DNA of 64,000 bases from Alcaligenes parafaecalis (GCF_026344135.1 NZ_JAPKNA010000002.1:682001-746000), one strand, 5' to 3'; shown: positions 8,237-17,772, numbered from the stretch's first letter. Made by a program: numbers and translations. The notes: generated from the sequence alone by a model not told the origin.

Positions 8237-9841
8237 ATGAAAATCGACCCCAGCAAGAAGCCGACAATTCCCCGTTCCAAGGGGCAGCCTTTGTCCTTCT
8301 TTTGGCGCAGCCTGATTGCCGGTGGAGCCTTGCTGGCTGGCTTGACCGGGTGTGCCTTGCCCTCGCTGGAAGGGCGTAGCCAGACTGAAGCCTTGCCCCT
8401 GGATCAGGCGCAAAACACCATGATTGGTCAGGCTGTGGACCCCATGGCACAGCAGCATCCCGGACTGACGGGAATTTATCCCCTGTTCGATCCGCACGAC
8501 GCCTATGCCGCCCGTGCCTTGCTGGCCTTTGCCGCGCAAAAAACCCTGGATGTGCAGTATTACATCTGGCGGGGCGATACCACCGGCACCCTTATGCTGG
8601 GCACCTTGTTGCAGGCAGCCGAGCGTGGTGTGCGTGTGCGTTTGCTGATTGACGACAATGGCATCACGGGCCTGGACGATACCTTGGCCGCCCTGAACGC
8701 ACACCCCAATATTGAAGTGCGCCTGTTCAATCCTTTTGTGCTGCGTTGGCCCAAGCCGCTGGGTTTTCTGACGGACTTTTCCCGCCTGAACCGGCGCATG
8801 CACAACAAGTCCTTCACCGTGGATAACCAGGTCACCATTATTGGCGGGCGTAATGTGGGGGATGAGTATTTCGGTGCCACCCAGGACGTTCTGTTTGCAG
8901 ACCTGGATGTGATGGCGATTGGCGCGGTTGTGCAGGATGTGTCCAAGGATTTTGATCGCTACTGGGCCAGCCAGTCCGCTTATCCGGTAGACAGTCTGAT
9001 CAAGACGGGCGGCCCGGATGCCTTGGCCAAGTTTCAACAGCAGTTGCAAGAAGCCGAAGCGCAACCGCGTGCCAAAGACTATCAGCAAGTGTTGCGCGAA
9101 TCGGATCTGGTCAGCCATTTAGTGCGGGGCGAGCTGGACTTCCAGTGGGCACGCACCACCATGATCAGCGATGATCCTGCCAAGGCCTTGGGTCCCGTGA
9201 ACCCGGAGCAGTTGCTGGTCTGGCAAATGGACCATGTGCTGGGCAAACCCACTAGTCAGGTGGATCTGGTGTCCTCCTACTTCGTGCCCACCGCTGCGGG
9301 CGTTCGTGCGTTTGAGGACATGATGGCCCGGCCCGGAATGCGGGTACGGGTGCTGACCAATTCCCTGGCTGCTACGGATGTGACGGCCGTGCATGCAGGC
9401 TATGCAAAACGACGCAAGGCCTTGCTGGAGGCAGGCGTGCAGTTGTGGGAGCTGCGACCTACCCACGATAAGCCGACTCGCCACGGCTCCGGGCCGTTTG
9501 GTAGTTCCGGCTCGGCTTTGCATGCCAAGACCTTTGCGGTGGACGGCAAGCGCTTATTTGTGGGTTCCTTCAACTTCGATCCGCGTTCGGTCAATTTGAA
9601 TACCGAGCTGGGCTTCATTATTGAAAGCTCGGAAATGGCGCAAGCCTTGTCCAAGAGTTTTGAGGAAGTCCTGCCTTACCGCAGCTATCGCGTCGAGCTG
9701 GATGATAAAGGGGAGCTGGTCTGGATTCAGTTGAATGAAGACGGCACCCAGCGCCTGTTCACGACGGAACCCAATGCCAGTATCTGGCGACGGGCCGGAG
9801 TGGGTGTGCTGTCTATCTTGCCGATTGAGTGGTTGCTCTAA
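8237..9841 (+). CDS. Phospholipase D family lipoprotein, cardiolipin synthase C-like
   Basis: A 534-residue enzyme with two phospholipase-D HKD motifs: HNKSFTVDN near residue 189 and HAKTFAVDG near 429, each followed by a GG/GS-x-N segment. This arrangement matches ClsC, which condenses phosphatidylglycerol with phosphatidylethanolamine into cardiolipin. The N terminus carries a membrane segment ending in LTGC, a plausible lipobox, so it may be membrane-anchored facing the periplasm. The ATG at 8237 is chosen because it places this signal at the N terminus. ClsC often pairs with YmdB, which is not seen here. Confidence 0.88.
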   Translation: MKIDPSKKPTIPRSKGQPLSFFWRSLIAGGALLAGLTGCALPSLEGRSQTEALPLDQAQNTMIGQAVDPMAQQHPGLTGIYPLFDPHDAYAARALLAFAAQKTLDVQYYIWRGDTTGTLMLGTLLQAAERGVRVRLLIDDNGITGLDDTLAALNAHPNIEVRLFNPFVLRWPKPLGFLTDFSRLNRRMHNKSFTVDNQVTIIGGRNVGDEYFGATQDVLFADLDVMAIGAVVQDVSKDFDRYWASQSAYPVDSLIKTGGPDALAKFQQQLQEAEAQPRAKDYQQVLRESDLVSHLVRGELDFQWARTTMISDDPAKALGPVNPEQLLVWQMDHVLGKPTSQVDLVSSYFVPTAAGVRAFEDMMARPGMRVRVLTNSLAATDVTAVHAGYAKRRKALLEAGVQLWELRPTHDKPTRHGSGPFGSSGSALHAKTFAVDGKRLFVGSFNFDPRSVNLNTELGFIIESSEMAQALSKSFEEVLPYRSYRVELDDKGELVWIQLNEDGTQRLFTTEPNASIWRRAGVGVLSILPIEWLL

Positions 9842-9872
9842 GTCACGCTTTGCCAGGCGCAATGGATGTGAA

Positions 9873-9908
9873 ATGCCCCCAAGGATAAAGCTGAATCCTT
9901 GGGGGCAT
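9873..9908. terminator. 14-bp hairpin between convergent genes, probable bidirectional terminator
   Basis: ATGCCCCCAAGGAT at 9873-9886 is perfectly complementary to 9895-9908 around an eight-base loop. It lies between the convergent cardiolipin synthase and regulator genes. A T-rich run (9922-9929) lies 13 bases further right rather than directly at the stem, so the terminator call is inferred. Confidence 0.65.
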
Positions 9909-9941
9909 GGTTATGCGTCTGCAGATTTTTTTTGAGGCCAA

Positions 9942-12900
9942 CTACACCTTGAGTTTCTGCACAGCCTGTCGACGCGCCTGAATCCAGTCCGCGTAACGAT
10001 GCAGGCTGTGTTTTTCCATGTGCTGCTCGGCCAAATTCCATTCCTGCAAGGCCTGGGCATTTTCGCCCAATGCCATCCAGGCATCCCCGCGTACACAGTG
10101 CAGCTCGGCGCCCAGGCTGTTGGTGTCGTAGCGCAGACCTTGTGCTGCAGCCTTGTCCAGCCAGGGCATGGCTTCATTGCTGCGACCCAGGCGAATCATG
10201 GCGCGAGCAATCCGGCTCATCAAACCATCGGTGCTGATGGGCAGACCGTACTGAGCAATTTGCACGCAGTCGAGCAGGGATTGCAGGCTGGTCTCGCGGC
10301 CATGCAGCATCACATGGCAATAGTGCAGGTAAGAGCGGCTAAGCGCAGACCAGGGCTCGGGGTTGTGCGACTTTTGCAGCTCTTGCAAGGACAGCTCGGC
10401 CACTTGCAGGCAGTCTTCCAGTTGCTCCATCAGGTAGTAAGCCTGCATTACGAACAGATGGGTAATGGCTCGCAGGGAAAAAGCGGTATCGGCGCGCAAG
10501 CTTTGCAAGGCCAGGTGCGCATGTTGCTGAGCGGCGTCCATATTGCCTTGCAAGGCCAGGGCGACACTCAAGGTGCCAAAGGTAATGGACTGCGGGAAAT
10601 GCTCGGCAATGGCCTGACGACTGTTCTGCTCTTTCAGATCATCAAACACGGCCAGGCTCAGGTTCAGCGTCTGGACGGCATTATTGACATTGCCTTTCCA
10701 GAGCTCGTGCTGGCCAATCGCGTACAGAGCCCAGCTCCGGTTTTGATCGTGGCTGGTTTCATTGGCCAGGGCCAGCAGTTGGCGCGCCTTTTGCAAGGCT
10801 TGCTCGAAGTTGCCCTGGGCTTGAAACGCCGTCCAGGCCGTCCACAAGCTGATCATGACCTGATCCGAGTCATGCTCGTCATGCAGCTCATGCCCCAGCT
10901 CGTAAGCCATGGCGGTAGACGCAGAGGCCGGGCCGTACAGGGCCGATTCAATGGCGCCTTGCAACATGCGACATTCAAACTGCAGGGTTTGGCGAACCTG
11001 CAGGTCCTCAATCAGTTCGCTGCGGTTCAAGGAGCGTTGCAGGTATTGGCTGGCCTGACGCAGATCGTCTTTTGCCAGCGCCTCACGGGCGGCGCGTTGC
11101 CACCAGAAAGCCGCTTCCGCGCTTTCGGCTTCACATAGATGCAGAGCAATCTGCTCGGGGGCATGGCGACGGCGTATGCCGTGCTGGGCGATGGCATGGT
11201 GGGACTGGCGCAGTTCTTCACGCATTGCCACGCGCTCCAGCGCCTGGGCGGCCAGAGGCAGGCAGGAGACGCTCTCGTCATGCAGGTCAATCAAGTCCAG
11301 CGTGGCCAGTGTGTCCAGACCACTGCTCAGCGCGGCTTGGTCCAGGCGCAACATCAGGGCCAGTTCGTCGATGGCAATGGTTTGCTCATGCAAGGCAATG
11401 CTGAGCAGGATGTGGCGCGTAGCGGGCAAGAGGCTGTGGTACTGAGTACAGATCAGATCAGTCAGGCACAGCGCGTCGCTGCATTCGATATTCAGTTCGT
11501 GGCAGCGCAGCAGCTCATTGGCGTGGCCCGGATTGCCTGCGCTTAACTTGACCAGACGGCTGCGCTTGTCACGGGCCAGTCGTTGGCCACGTTGGCCGCC
11601 CAGCAAGCTGTTGATGTTGGAGCGATCCAGGGCACGCAAACTCAAGTGCTCGGCGCGTTCCAGACCATGGCCTGGCTTGCGGCTGGTGGTCAGCAAGAGG
11701 GTCGGGTGACGCGGTGCAGTATGCGCCAGCAAGCGAATCAGACGCTGGGTAGGCGGGTCGGCCCACTGAACATTTTCAATAATCAGCAAACGGCGGCGGG
11801 GGGAATTGCCCTGGCCGCTGAGCAGATTGAACAAGAGGTCCATATGAGCCGTAGAGGGCTCATTCAAGTCCTGCTCGTCAGGTCCGCTGTTCAACCATTG
11901 ATGCAGGGACTGGGCCTGTTTGGGGCTGATCTCCAGGGCCTCTTGCAAGGTCTGCACAGAAAAGGGGTCGCTAGGCTTGCTGCTTTGCGACGTGAGGTAA
12001 TCGCCAATCTGCTCGTGCAGCCATTGACGAATCGGGTGCCAGGCCACGCGGCGTTTATCTTCGCGACAATGCAGCACAATGCAGTGGTGGGCCGTTTTTT
12101 GTACATAGTCGGCCAGCGACTGCACCAGCAGGCTTTTGCCAATATGGGCGCGGCCGTGAATGGCGATGTGATGCAAGGCACGATTAGGCCCGATATGTGA
12201 CCAGGCTTGCACCAGATGATCGAACTCCTGGGAGCGACCATAGACGCGGCTGGTTAAACGGCTGTGATCAATATCAGAGGGGCTGAGGTTCAGCCACAGG
12301 GCTTCATTGTGGCGACCCAGAGGGCCTTGAATATCCTTGATGTCCAGACGCAACGCAGCTTGCGAACTGATACGCGGTGCGCCGGGTGCAGCCTCCCAAC
12401 TCAGGGGCAGCACAATCTGTGCCAATTGGCCCCATGGGTCGGGATAAGCGCTTTGGTCATCCATTGCCAGATCGGCATGAAGGGCGATGCTCAGCTTGAC
12501 GTGCTCATCCATGCGCAAGGTCGCGGCGACGCGGGCCAGTTGGGCCGCCTGGGTGACGGGCGACTCCAGCAACTCGGGATAGCCAAAGTAAGCGATCAAC
12601 TGATTGGGACCGGCCTCGCAGGGCCAGCCACCATGATGCTCAATCAATTGGTGCAAGGTCTGGCGGCTGCGTTCCAGCAATAGGCCACCTTGCTCGCGAG
12701 CATGGCGGTGGCCGGGTTCAAATCGCAGGCAGAAACCCACTGCGGCCAAAGGACGCAGACGCAAGGAGACCGACTTGGGCAGAGCTGTGGCGGGCAGATT
12801 TGCAGGGCGCTGTGGCAAATCCACCAGGCTGCGCGTTTGGGCGCTAGGCTCACAACCCAGACGATCCGCCAGCAGTACCGAGCATTGCTCGTAGGCGTGC

Positions 12901-13553
12901 AAGGCGGCTTCGTGTTGGCCTTCCTGCTTGAGCAGACGAATCAGCTCCTGATGCAGCTTTTCTTCTTCCGGCCAGATCAGGAGCCAGCGTTTAAGGTAAC
13001 TGATTGCTTGCGGCGTGGGTAGCGCAGCCAGGCCGGATTGTATGTAACGGTCACGACATTGCGACAGAGTCTGTCGAATGTTTTGCTGTGTATCTTGCAA
13101 CCAGTCCTGCAACTGTTCGCCATGATGCAACTTGACCTGGCCCAGCAAGGGGCCTTGATACAGATTCAGGCGTTCCAGGTCATTGAGCGAGGGCTGGCTG
13201 GGGTGTTGCAGCAGGCTCAGCACATCCACCTGGGCCCGGCTAGGGTCCAGGGCCAAGGTGTCATTGGTAATGTGCAGGGCCTGATCACAGCCTTCAAAGG
13301 CGCGGCGCAAGGCATGTAGCGCATGGCGCAAACGAGCACGGCCCACACTGATCGGGTCTTCGTGCCAGATCGTTTCAGCCAGGCGGCTACGACTGATCGG
13401 TTTGCCCTGCGCTAGCGCCAACATGGACAACAAAATACGCGCTTTATCGTAATTAATGATTTGTGCGCGGCATTGTCCTTGAACCAGTAGTCGGTACGTA
13501 CCGAGTAGGTAAATTTGGGCCAAGTGCGAAGCAGAGGAAGGCAAAACATCCAT
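9942..13553 (-). CDS. Large BTAD/AAA-domain transcriptional regulator
   Basis: A 1203-residue multidomain regulator. Residues 1-95 look like an OmpR-type winged helix and 100-250 like a bacterial transcriptional activation domain, the SARP layout. About 275-400 resembles a degenerate class III cyclase-like module (AYFGYPE). An ATPase follows, with Walker A GRAHIGKS near 468 and Walker B LLIIENVQWADP near 590. The C-terminal 400 residues are helical repeats of TPR type. Such proteins sense a signal through the ATPase/TPR part and activate nearby promoters. It diverges from the GntR regulator at 13749, with 195 bases shared between them. Target and ligand are unknown. Confidence 0.82.
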   Translation of the reverse strand: MDVLPSSASHLAQIYLLGTYRLLVQGQCRAQIINYDKARILLSMLALAQGKPISRSRLAETIWHEDPISVGRARLRHALHALRRAFEGCDQALHITNDTLALDPSRAQVDVLSLLQHPSQPSLNDLERLNLYQGPLLGQVKLHHGEQLQDWLQDTQQNIRQTLSQCRDRYIQSGLAALPTPQAISYLKRWLLIWPEEEKLHQELIRLLKQEGQHEAALHAYEQCSVLLADRLGCEPSAQTRSLVDLPQRPANLPATALPKSVSLRLRPLAAVGFCLRFEPGHRHAREQGGLLLERSRQTLHQLIEHHGGWPCEAGPNQLIAYFGYPELLESPVTQAAQLARVAATLRMDEHVKLSIALHADLAMDDQSAYPDPWGQLAQIVLPLSWEAAPGAPRISSQAALRLDIKDIQGPLGRHNEALWLNLSPSDIDHSRLTSRVYGRSQEFDHLVQAWSHIGPNRALHHIAIHGRAHIGKSLLVQSLADYVQKTAHHCIVLHCREDKRRVAWHPIRQWLHEQIGDYLTSQSSKPSDPFSVQTLQEALEISPKQAQSLHQWLNSGPDEQDLNEPSTAHMDLLFNLLSGQGNSPRRRLLIIENVQWADPPTQRLIRLLAHTAPRHPTLLLTTSRKPGHGLERAEHLSLRALDRSNINSLLGGQRGQRLARDKRSRLVKLSAGNPGHANELLRCHELNIECSDALCLTDLICTQYHSLLPATRHILLSIALHEQTIAIDELALMLRLDQAALSSGLDTLATLDLIDLHDESVSCLPLAAQALERVAMREELRQSHHAIAQHGIRRRHAPEQIALHLCEAESAEAAFWWQRAAREALAKDDLRQASQYLQRSLNRSELIEDLQVRQTLQFECRMLQGAIESALYGPASASTAMAYELGHELHDEHDSDQVMISLWTAWTAFQAQGNFEQALQKARQLLALANETSHDQNRSWALYAIGQHELWKGNVNNAVQTLNLSLAVFDDLKEQNSRQAIAEHFPQSITFGTLSVALALQGNMDAAQQHAHLALQSLRADTAFSLRAITHLFVMQAYYLMEQLEDCLQVAELSLQELQKSHNPEPWSALSRSYLHYCHVMLHGRETSLQSLLDCVQIAQYGLPISTDGLMSRIARAMIRLGRSNEAMPWLDKAAAQGLRYDTNSLGAELHCVRGDAWMALGENAQALQEWNLAEQHMEKHSLHRYADWIQARRQAVQKLKV

Positions 13554-13748
13554 GGGCTCGGGCTCGTATCAAGAGTTAAGCAATGATTGGGATAATGTAT
13601 CCGATCCGTTTAATTTTCGTTTACCAACTTTTGCAAAAATAAACGCCTTGCTTGTTCAAGATTAAACCTTTTTGGGATATCTCCGGCTTATCCCGTCGCA
13701 GGCTATGATGTGGGCTTGTCACTTTCTTGTGCTTAGACGCCTCTTCGT

Positions 13749-14495
13749 ATGGCTGATCCCACACGTTCTTCGCTGCGCAAACAGTCCAAATTGCCCCTGT
13801 CGCTCAAGGTGAAATATACCTTGCGAGCGCGCCTGGAGCGTGGCGAATGGCCAGTGGGAACGCGTATTCCCACCTTGGAAGAGCTGATGCAGGAATACGG
13901 CGTCTCGCGTGCAACTGTGCGGGCCGCGCTGGACGAACTGGAAAATGAAGGCCTGATTGAACGCACGCGTGGCAAAGGAACCTTTGTTATTGGTGATGTA
14001 GCCCAGGATCATTGGCTGATGCTACCCACCAACTGGGACGCTCTGATTGAACATTTGACGCGTCTGGATTCGGTCATGGTGGAGCTGGGCCAGGGGACAG
14101 GGGCCTTGCCCATAGAGATTACGGGCCAGTCCTTGCCGGATGATTACTGGTGGACCAGTCGCATCAATTACGCGGATGGGGTGGCTTACAGCCTGAACAC
14201 GGTCTATGTTCTGAACACCCTGGCGCAGACCCTGCAGCCTGAATTAAGCCAGCAGCCTGTGTTGCTGGTGCTGAATCGTTTGGCTCGCGAGCAGATTCAC
14301 ACCATACGTCAAACACTGACGGTACGAGTGGCGGATGCGGATTTGGCTCGCCATCTGAACATGGACATAGGCATGCCTGTTGTACGGGTAATTCGCCTGA
14401 TTCTGAACCGTGCTGATCAACTGGTGTATGCGGCGCAGGTCTTTTATCCCGCCAAATACTTGAGCATTCAGACAGAACTCTCCCCCGGCTTTTAA
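13749..14495 (+). CDS. GntR family regulator, HutC/UTRA subfamily
   Basis: A 248-residue repressor-type protein. The N-terminal winged helix (about residues 20-85) contains TLEELMQEYGVSRATVRAAL and the wing GLIERTRGKGTFV. The C-terminal part (about 95-248) is a UTRA ligand-binding domain. HutC-type proteins bind palindromes of GT-N-AC form and release them on binding a small metabolite. It is followed after 179 bases by the hydrolase/Bug-receptor pair, whose upstream region holds GTGTACAC, so control of that pair is plausible but inferred. Confidence 0.9.
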   Translation: MADPTRSSLRKQSKLPLSLKVKYTLRARLERGEWPVGTRIPTLEELMQEYGVSRATVRAALDELENEGLIERTRGKGTFVIGDVAQDHWLMLPTNWDALIEHLTRLDSVMVELGQGTGALPIEITGQSLPDDYWWTSRINYADGVAYSLNTVYVLNTLAQTLQPELSQQPVLLVLNRLAREQIHTIRQTLTVRVADADLARHLNMDIGMPVVRVIRLILNRADQLVYAAQVFYPAKYLSIQTELSPGF

Positions 14496-14570
14496 GCCTG
14501 CCACCCCAGGCGCCATGCGCCTTTACGACACTTCTAGGTAAAAACACCAAGTTATCGGTCTGGAAGACGA

Positions 14571-14613
14571 GGTGTACACTTTTTTCATAAAGTCCTAAAA
14601 ATAGAACTTTATG
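14571..14613. promoter_or_regulatory. Candidate operator region before the MBL hydrolase gene
   Basis: GTGTACAC (14572-14579) is a perfect palindrome of the GT-N-AC type expected for GntR proteins. Seven bases further, CATAAAGT (14586-14593) and ACTTTATG (14606-14613) form an inverted repeat with a 12-base spacer. They lie in the 179-base gap between the GntR gene and the hydrolase. Similar TACACTTT sequences occur before the Liv importer and the nicotinate dehydrogenase genes. Confidence 0.45.
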
Positions 14614-14674
14614 ACTTTATCGAAGAGGCACTGTTCTGGTGCCGGATGTTTTTATCTGATTGAAGGAGCTTTAC

Positions 14675-15568
14675 GTGAAGATAACCATGCTTGGCACCGG
14701 CGCTGCGTTGCCTGATCCGGACCGTGCCCAGTCGTCCATTTTGGTGACGCTGGATAACGGCAAGAATTACCTGTTTGATTGCGGCGAAGGGTCCACGCGT
14801 CAGATGGTGAAGGCCAATATCAATCCGGCTGATGTGCCTTGGGTGTTTCTAAGTCACCTGCACTATGACCACGTCTGCGGTTTGCCGTTTTTTGTCTTGT
14901 CTAGCTGGGTTTTCAACCGCGAAGGCAGGCTGAAGGTTTTTGGTCCCAAGGGGACTCAGGACTTTGTGGATCACTCTTTCGAGAACGGCGCTTTCCGTGT
15001 GGATATTCAGGCCCGTGCCGCGTATCCGGCCCGTAAAAAGAATATCGAAGCCGTACGCCCCGAGGTGTTCGAGGTGGAGCCTGGTCTGATGTACGAGGAT
15101 GAGGACGTCAAAATCTACATTGATGTGGTGGATCACATTCCGACGGAAATTACGGATTGTTTTGGTATTCGTATGGAGGCCGAGGGCAAAGTGGTGGCTT
15201 TCAGTGGCGATACGGCTCCGTGTGAATCCATGATCCGCTTGGCTCAGGATGCGGATTTGCTGATTCACGAGTGCACTTTCCCTGAGTCTTTCTTGAAACA
15301 CCGTGCGGAATCGGGGGTGGGCACTTTTGCTCATACCAGTCCTTTGCAGTTGGGTGAAATCGCCCGCCGAGCCAATGTGAAGAGTTTAGTGGCCACCCAC
15401 TTTGGGCATTACGATTCCACCAGCCCGGTGATTAAACGTGCGGCGGGTAATCATTTGCCGGTTGATTTGATGGGGCCTGAACGCCTGGACGAAGTGGCTC
15501 GGGATATTCGCAAGAGCTACAAGGGCGACTTGCGTTTGGCAACGGACTTGATGCGCATAGACCTGTAA
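14675..15568 (+). CDS. Metallo-beta-lactamase-fold hydrolase (RNase Z/arylsulfatase-like)
   Basis: A 297-residue MBL-fold enzyme. The dinuclear metal signature SHLHYDH gives ligands His61, His63, Asp65 and His66; further ligands are likely in FSGDTAP, LIHECTF and ATHFGHYD. The overall pattern is that of the RNase Z-like subgroup, which also includes lactonases and arylsulfatases. A GTG start at 14675 is chosen because GAAGGAG lies six bases before it; the TTG at 14660 falls across that ribosome site. It is 21 bases from the Bug receptor gene, so a transport-plus-hydrolysis role for one compound is likely. The substrate is unknown. Confidence 0.88.
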   Translation: MKITMLGTGAALPDPDRAQSSILVTLDNGKNYLFDCGEGSTRQMVKANINPADVPWVFLSHLHYDHVCGLPFFVLSSWVFNREGRLKVFGPKGTQDFVDHSFENGAFRVDIQARAAYPARKKNIEAVRPEVFEVEPGLMYEDEDVKIYIDVVDHIPTEITDCFGIRMEAEGKVVAFSGDTAPCESMIRLAQDADLLIHECTFPESFLKHRAESGVGTFAHTSPLQLGEIARRANVKSLVATHFGHYDSTSPVIKRAAGNHLPVDLMGPERLDEVARDIRKSYKGDLRLATDLMRIDL

Positions 15569-15589
15569 AAGGCGCGCGGGGGAGACAAG

Positions 15590-16564
15590 ATGCAAGTAAT
15601 CAAAAAAACAGTGTTGGGTCTGATGGCTGCCCTTTGCCTGGGAGGGGCGGGATTGGCCTGGGCGGACTACCCTGATCATCCGGTGAAGGTTGTGATTCCT
15701 TATCCACCGGGAGCTGCCGGGGACATTATTTTCCGTATTTTGCAGCCTGAGCTGTCCCGTGAATTGGGGCAGACGGTGATTACAGATTACAAGACCGGGG
15801 CGGGTGGCAATATCGGCACGCAAATGGTGGCGCGCTCCAAGCCAGATGGCTACACCTTGCTGTTTTCAGCGACCAATAATTTTGTGATCAATCAGTTCCT
15901 GTACAAGAACATGGGCTATGACCCGGCCAAGGATCTGTATGTCATCAACAAGGTCGCAGATGCGGCGGCCCTGGTTTATGTGAATGGGCAGTTGCCGGTC
16001 AACACGATGGCTGAGTTTCGGGATTATGTTCAGCAGCGCAAGGGGCAGGTGAATTACGGGACGCCGGGGGCGGGGACGACGCCAGAGTTATCTGCGTGGA
16101 AGCTGTCCGAGGCTCTGGAAGGCGACATGCTGGGTATTCATTACCGGGGTTCGGCGCCGGGGATTCAGGCTTTGTTGAGCAATGAAGTGCAGATGTTTAT
16201 CAGCAGCTATGGTTTGGGGGCGGCCTTTTTGCCAGAAGGCCGTTTGAAGGCGTTGGCGGTGGCTTTGCCGGAGCGTTTCCCTGCCTTGCCGGATGTCCCC
16301 ACGATGGAGGAGCTGGGCTACAAGGATGTGGTCATCAGTAACTGGTGGGCGTTGGCAGTTCCTGCCGGGACGGATGCGGAGATTGTGGCCAAGATTGAAG
16401 GGGCTTTGGAGAAAGTGCTGGCTGATTCGGAGATTCGCAAGAAGTTACTGGATCAGGGGTATTTGCTGTCCAAGGTGTCTGCTGAGGAGTTTCGGAAAGG
16501 GCTGCCTGCGGAGGCGGATTACTGGCATGACATTGTGACTCGGGCGGGGATCAGCCTGGATTAA
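15590..16564 (+). CDS. Bug family (TctC-type) periplasmic substrate-binding protein
   Basis: A 324-residue secreted receptor with a signal peptide ending near GLAWA and the Bug hallmarks VVIPYPPGAAGD, the AGGNIG segment, AKSKPDGYT-like SKPDGYTLL and a C-terminal ALPDVPTMEELGY. These receptors bind carboxylates or amides in Alcaligenaceae; many lack adjacent TctAB membrane partners, as here. GGGGAG precedes the ATG. It is the second gene after the hydrolase at 14675 and the last gene before a 1.25-kb gene-free region. Confidence 0.93.
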   Translation: MQVIKKTVLGLMAALCLGGAGLAWADYPDHPVKVVIPYPPGAAGDIIFRILQPELSRELGQTVITDYKTGAGGNIGTQMVARSKPDGYTLLFSATNNFVINQFLYKNMGYDPAKDLYVINKVADAAALVYVNGQLPVNTMAEFRDYVQQRKGQVNYGTPGAGTTPELSAWKLSEALEGDMLGIHYRGSAPGIQALLSNEVQMFISSYGLGAAFLPEGRLKALAVALPERFPALPDVPTMEELGYKDVVISNWWALAVPAGTDAEIVAKIEGALEKVLADSEIRKKLLDQGYLLSKVSAEEFRKGLPAEADYWHDIVTRAGISLD

Positions 16565-16686
16565 GGCTGGTTTCTGGTTCTGCTTTTGCTGTTGGTTCAC
16601 AAGGGCGTCATTACCTTGATGAGCTAAAAGGCGGCGGCATGGCAGAACTTAGGTGACTGGGGCGGTGCAGCGGCTTTCTTCTGGTC

Positions 16687-16990
16687 GTGCTGTTTGGGCT
16701 ATGCGGGGGAGCGCGAGGGTTTTCTTGTGGGGCCCGTGTCCGGCTTGTCTTGGCGGGCCCCTTGCCCACGCTGCGCGTGGGTTCCCTTGTCAGTGTGACG
16801 GGGCGGGCGGGTCGTGAACTCGGAGCGCGATTTGTCCCCCGGACAAACCGCAAGCGTGCTCCTCAAACAGCACGACCCTTGCATCCCGCCCCGTCACACT
16901 GCCCGCGGCAAGAGTCCTGACTCGCCCGACAAGCCGGACACGGGCCCCACAAGAAAACAAGCCACATCGTGTACATAGCCCAAACAGCAC
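16687..16990. repeat. Palindromic intergenic element, copy 1 (304 bp; 238-bp core 16720-16957)
   Basis: The core begins TTTTCTTGTGGGG and ends with its complement; the two outer 30-base arms are perfectly complementary. An additional outer arm pairs 16687-16703 with 16974-16990. Inside are nested helices: 17 bp (CAGTGTGACGG and partner), an 8-bp GGGTCGTG stem, a side hairpin CCCACGC-TGC-GCGTGGG, and an apical hairpin TTTGTCC-CCC-GGACAAA at 16831-16847. The same length and layout recur at 39899 and 43900. There is no coding potential beyond repeat-derived frames. It could be a structured RNA, a cruciform DNA element or a MITE-like mobile repeat; I do not recognise the family. Confidence 0.85.
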
Positions 16991-17183
16991 TGGAGAGGAG
17001 AAAAGGTTTGGATTTGTTGAACGGTGATTTCGTGTTTTTTGGGATGCTTCAGGCGGGTCTTGAGCCTGGTTTGAAGACGTGGGTGACAGGCGAGGTGATT
17101 GGAGTTGAAGAAAAAGTGGGTGGGGGTTAGGTAGCTTTTTTATGATGCCGGAGGGGGCTTTAAGTTTTTTGGGCGCTACTCTT

Positions 17184-17254
17184 TTTGGCTTTGGCTTTGG
17201 CTTTGGCTTTGGCTTTGGCTTTGGCTTTGGCTTTGGCTTTGGCTTTGGCTTTGG
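17184..17254 (+). repeat. Hexanucleotide microsatellite (TTTGGC), about 11.8 copies
   Basis: Seventy-one bases of uninterrupted TTTGGC repeats. Translated forward they would give alternating Gly-Phe, but the surrounding frame (17142-17381) has no recognisable protein features. Such arrays gain and lose units by slipped replication, so copy number should vary between isolates. Confidence 0.95.
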
Positions 17255-17257
17255 TAT

Positions 17258-17303
<46 letters not shown>

Positions 17304-17429
17304 CGTCGGTGGTCACTTCTGGCGCCATTGACCTCGCACTATCAACGGGACATAAAAACAGTAAATCTCATACCGCACTAAGCCATTCAGTTGGCTCTTA
17401 AACAGAAGGGAACAGAGTAGTGTGAGTCT

Positions 17430-17662
17430 GCCGGTTGGTGCAGGTGTAGCAGTGGTCGGGCGGATCAGAGTACTTGCCGCGGTCAGGAGATAGCGTAGGG
17501 GTGCAAGCATCCTGCTGTTTGAGCGGGGCGCTTGTGGTTCGTCCGGGGGACGAACCACCCCGCGAGTTCAGGATGCGCCCGTAGCTATCTCCTGACAAGG
17601 GCACCGGTGCGCAGCACCGGCAAGTGCTCAGCCCGACCACTGCTACACCTGTACTAACCGGC
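17430..17662. repeat. Diverged member of the palindromic element family (about 233 bp)
   Basis: The outer arms pair GCCGGTT (17430-17436) with AACCGGC (17656-17662), and 21 bases at 17441-17461 pair perfectly with 17631-17651. Inner stems are GTCAGGAGATAGC with its complement, GCATCCTG/CAGGATGC, GCGGGG/CCCCGC and the apical GGTTCGTCC-GGG-GGACGAACC. A side hairpin CCGGTGC-GCA-GCACCGG is also present. Compared with the reverse complement of the 238-bp elements, stems differ but unpaired motifs are kept: CTTGCCGCGG, TGCAAG, CTGTTTGAG, CGCTTG, GTCCGGGGGAC, GAGTTCA and GACAAGGG. Confidence 0.75.
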
Positions 17663-17772
17663 TCCCTGCTCCTGCTCCCTTCTTTTTGCGAGCTGCCTCG
17701 CCATCAAGCATTGAGCCTCCCCGAAGCAACTCCACGAAGAAAGCCTGCCCTCAGCAACACCTACGCAGCCCC

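Noticed and set aside
16611..16990. Open frames encoding similar peptides (MRFVRGTNRAPSSRPARP type) in all three 238-bp elements
   Set aside because: The frames follow the repeat DNA, occur on both strands because the element is palindromic, and lack ribosome sites and protein-level features.
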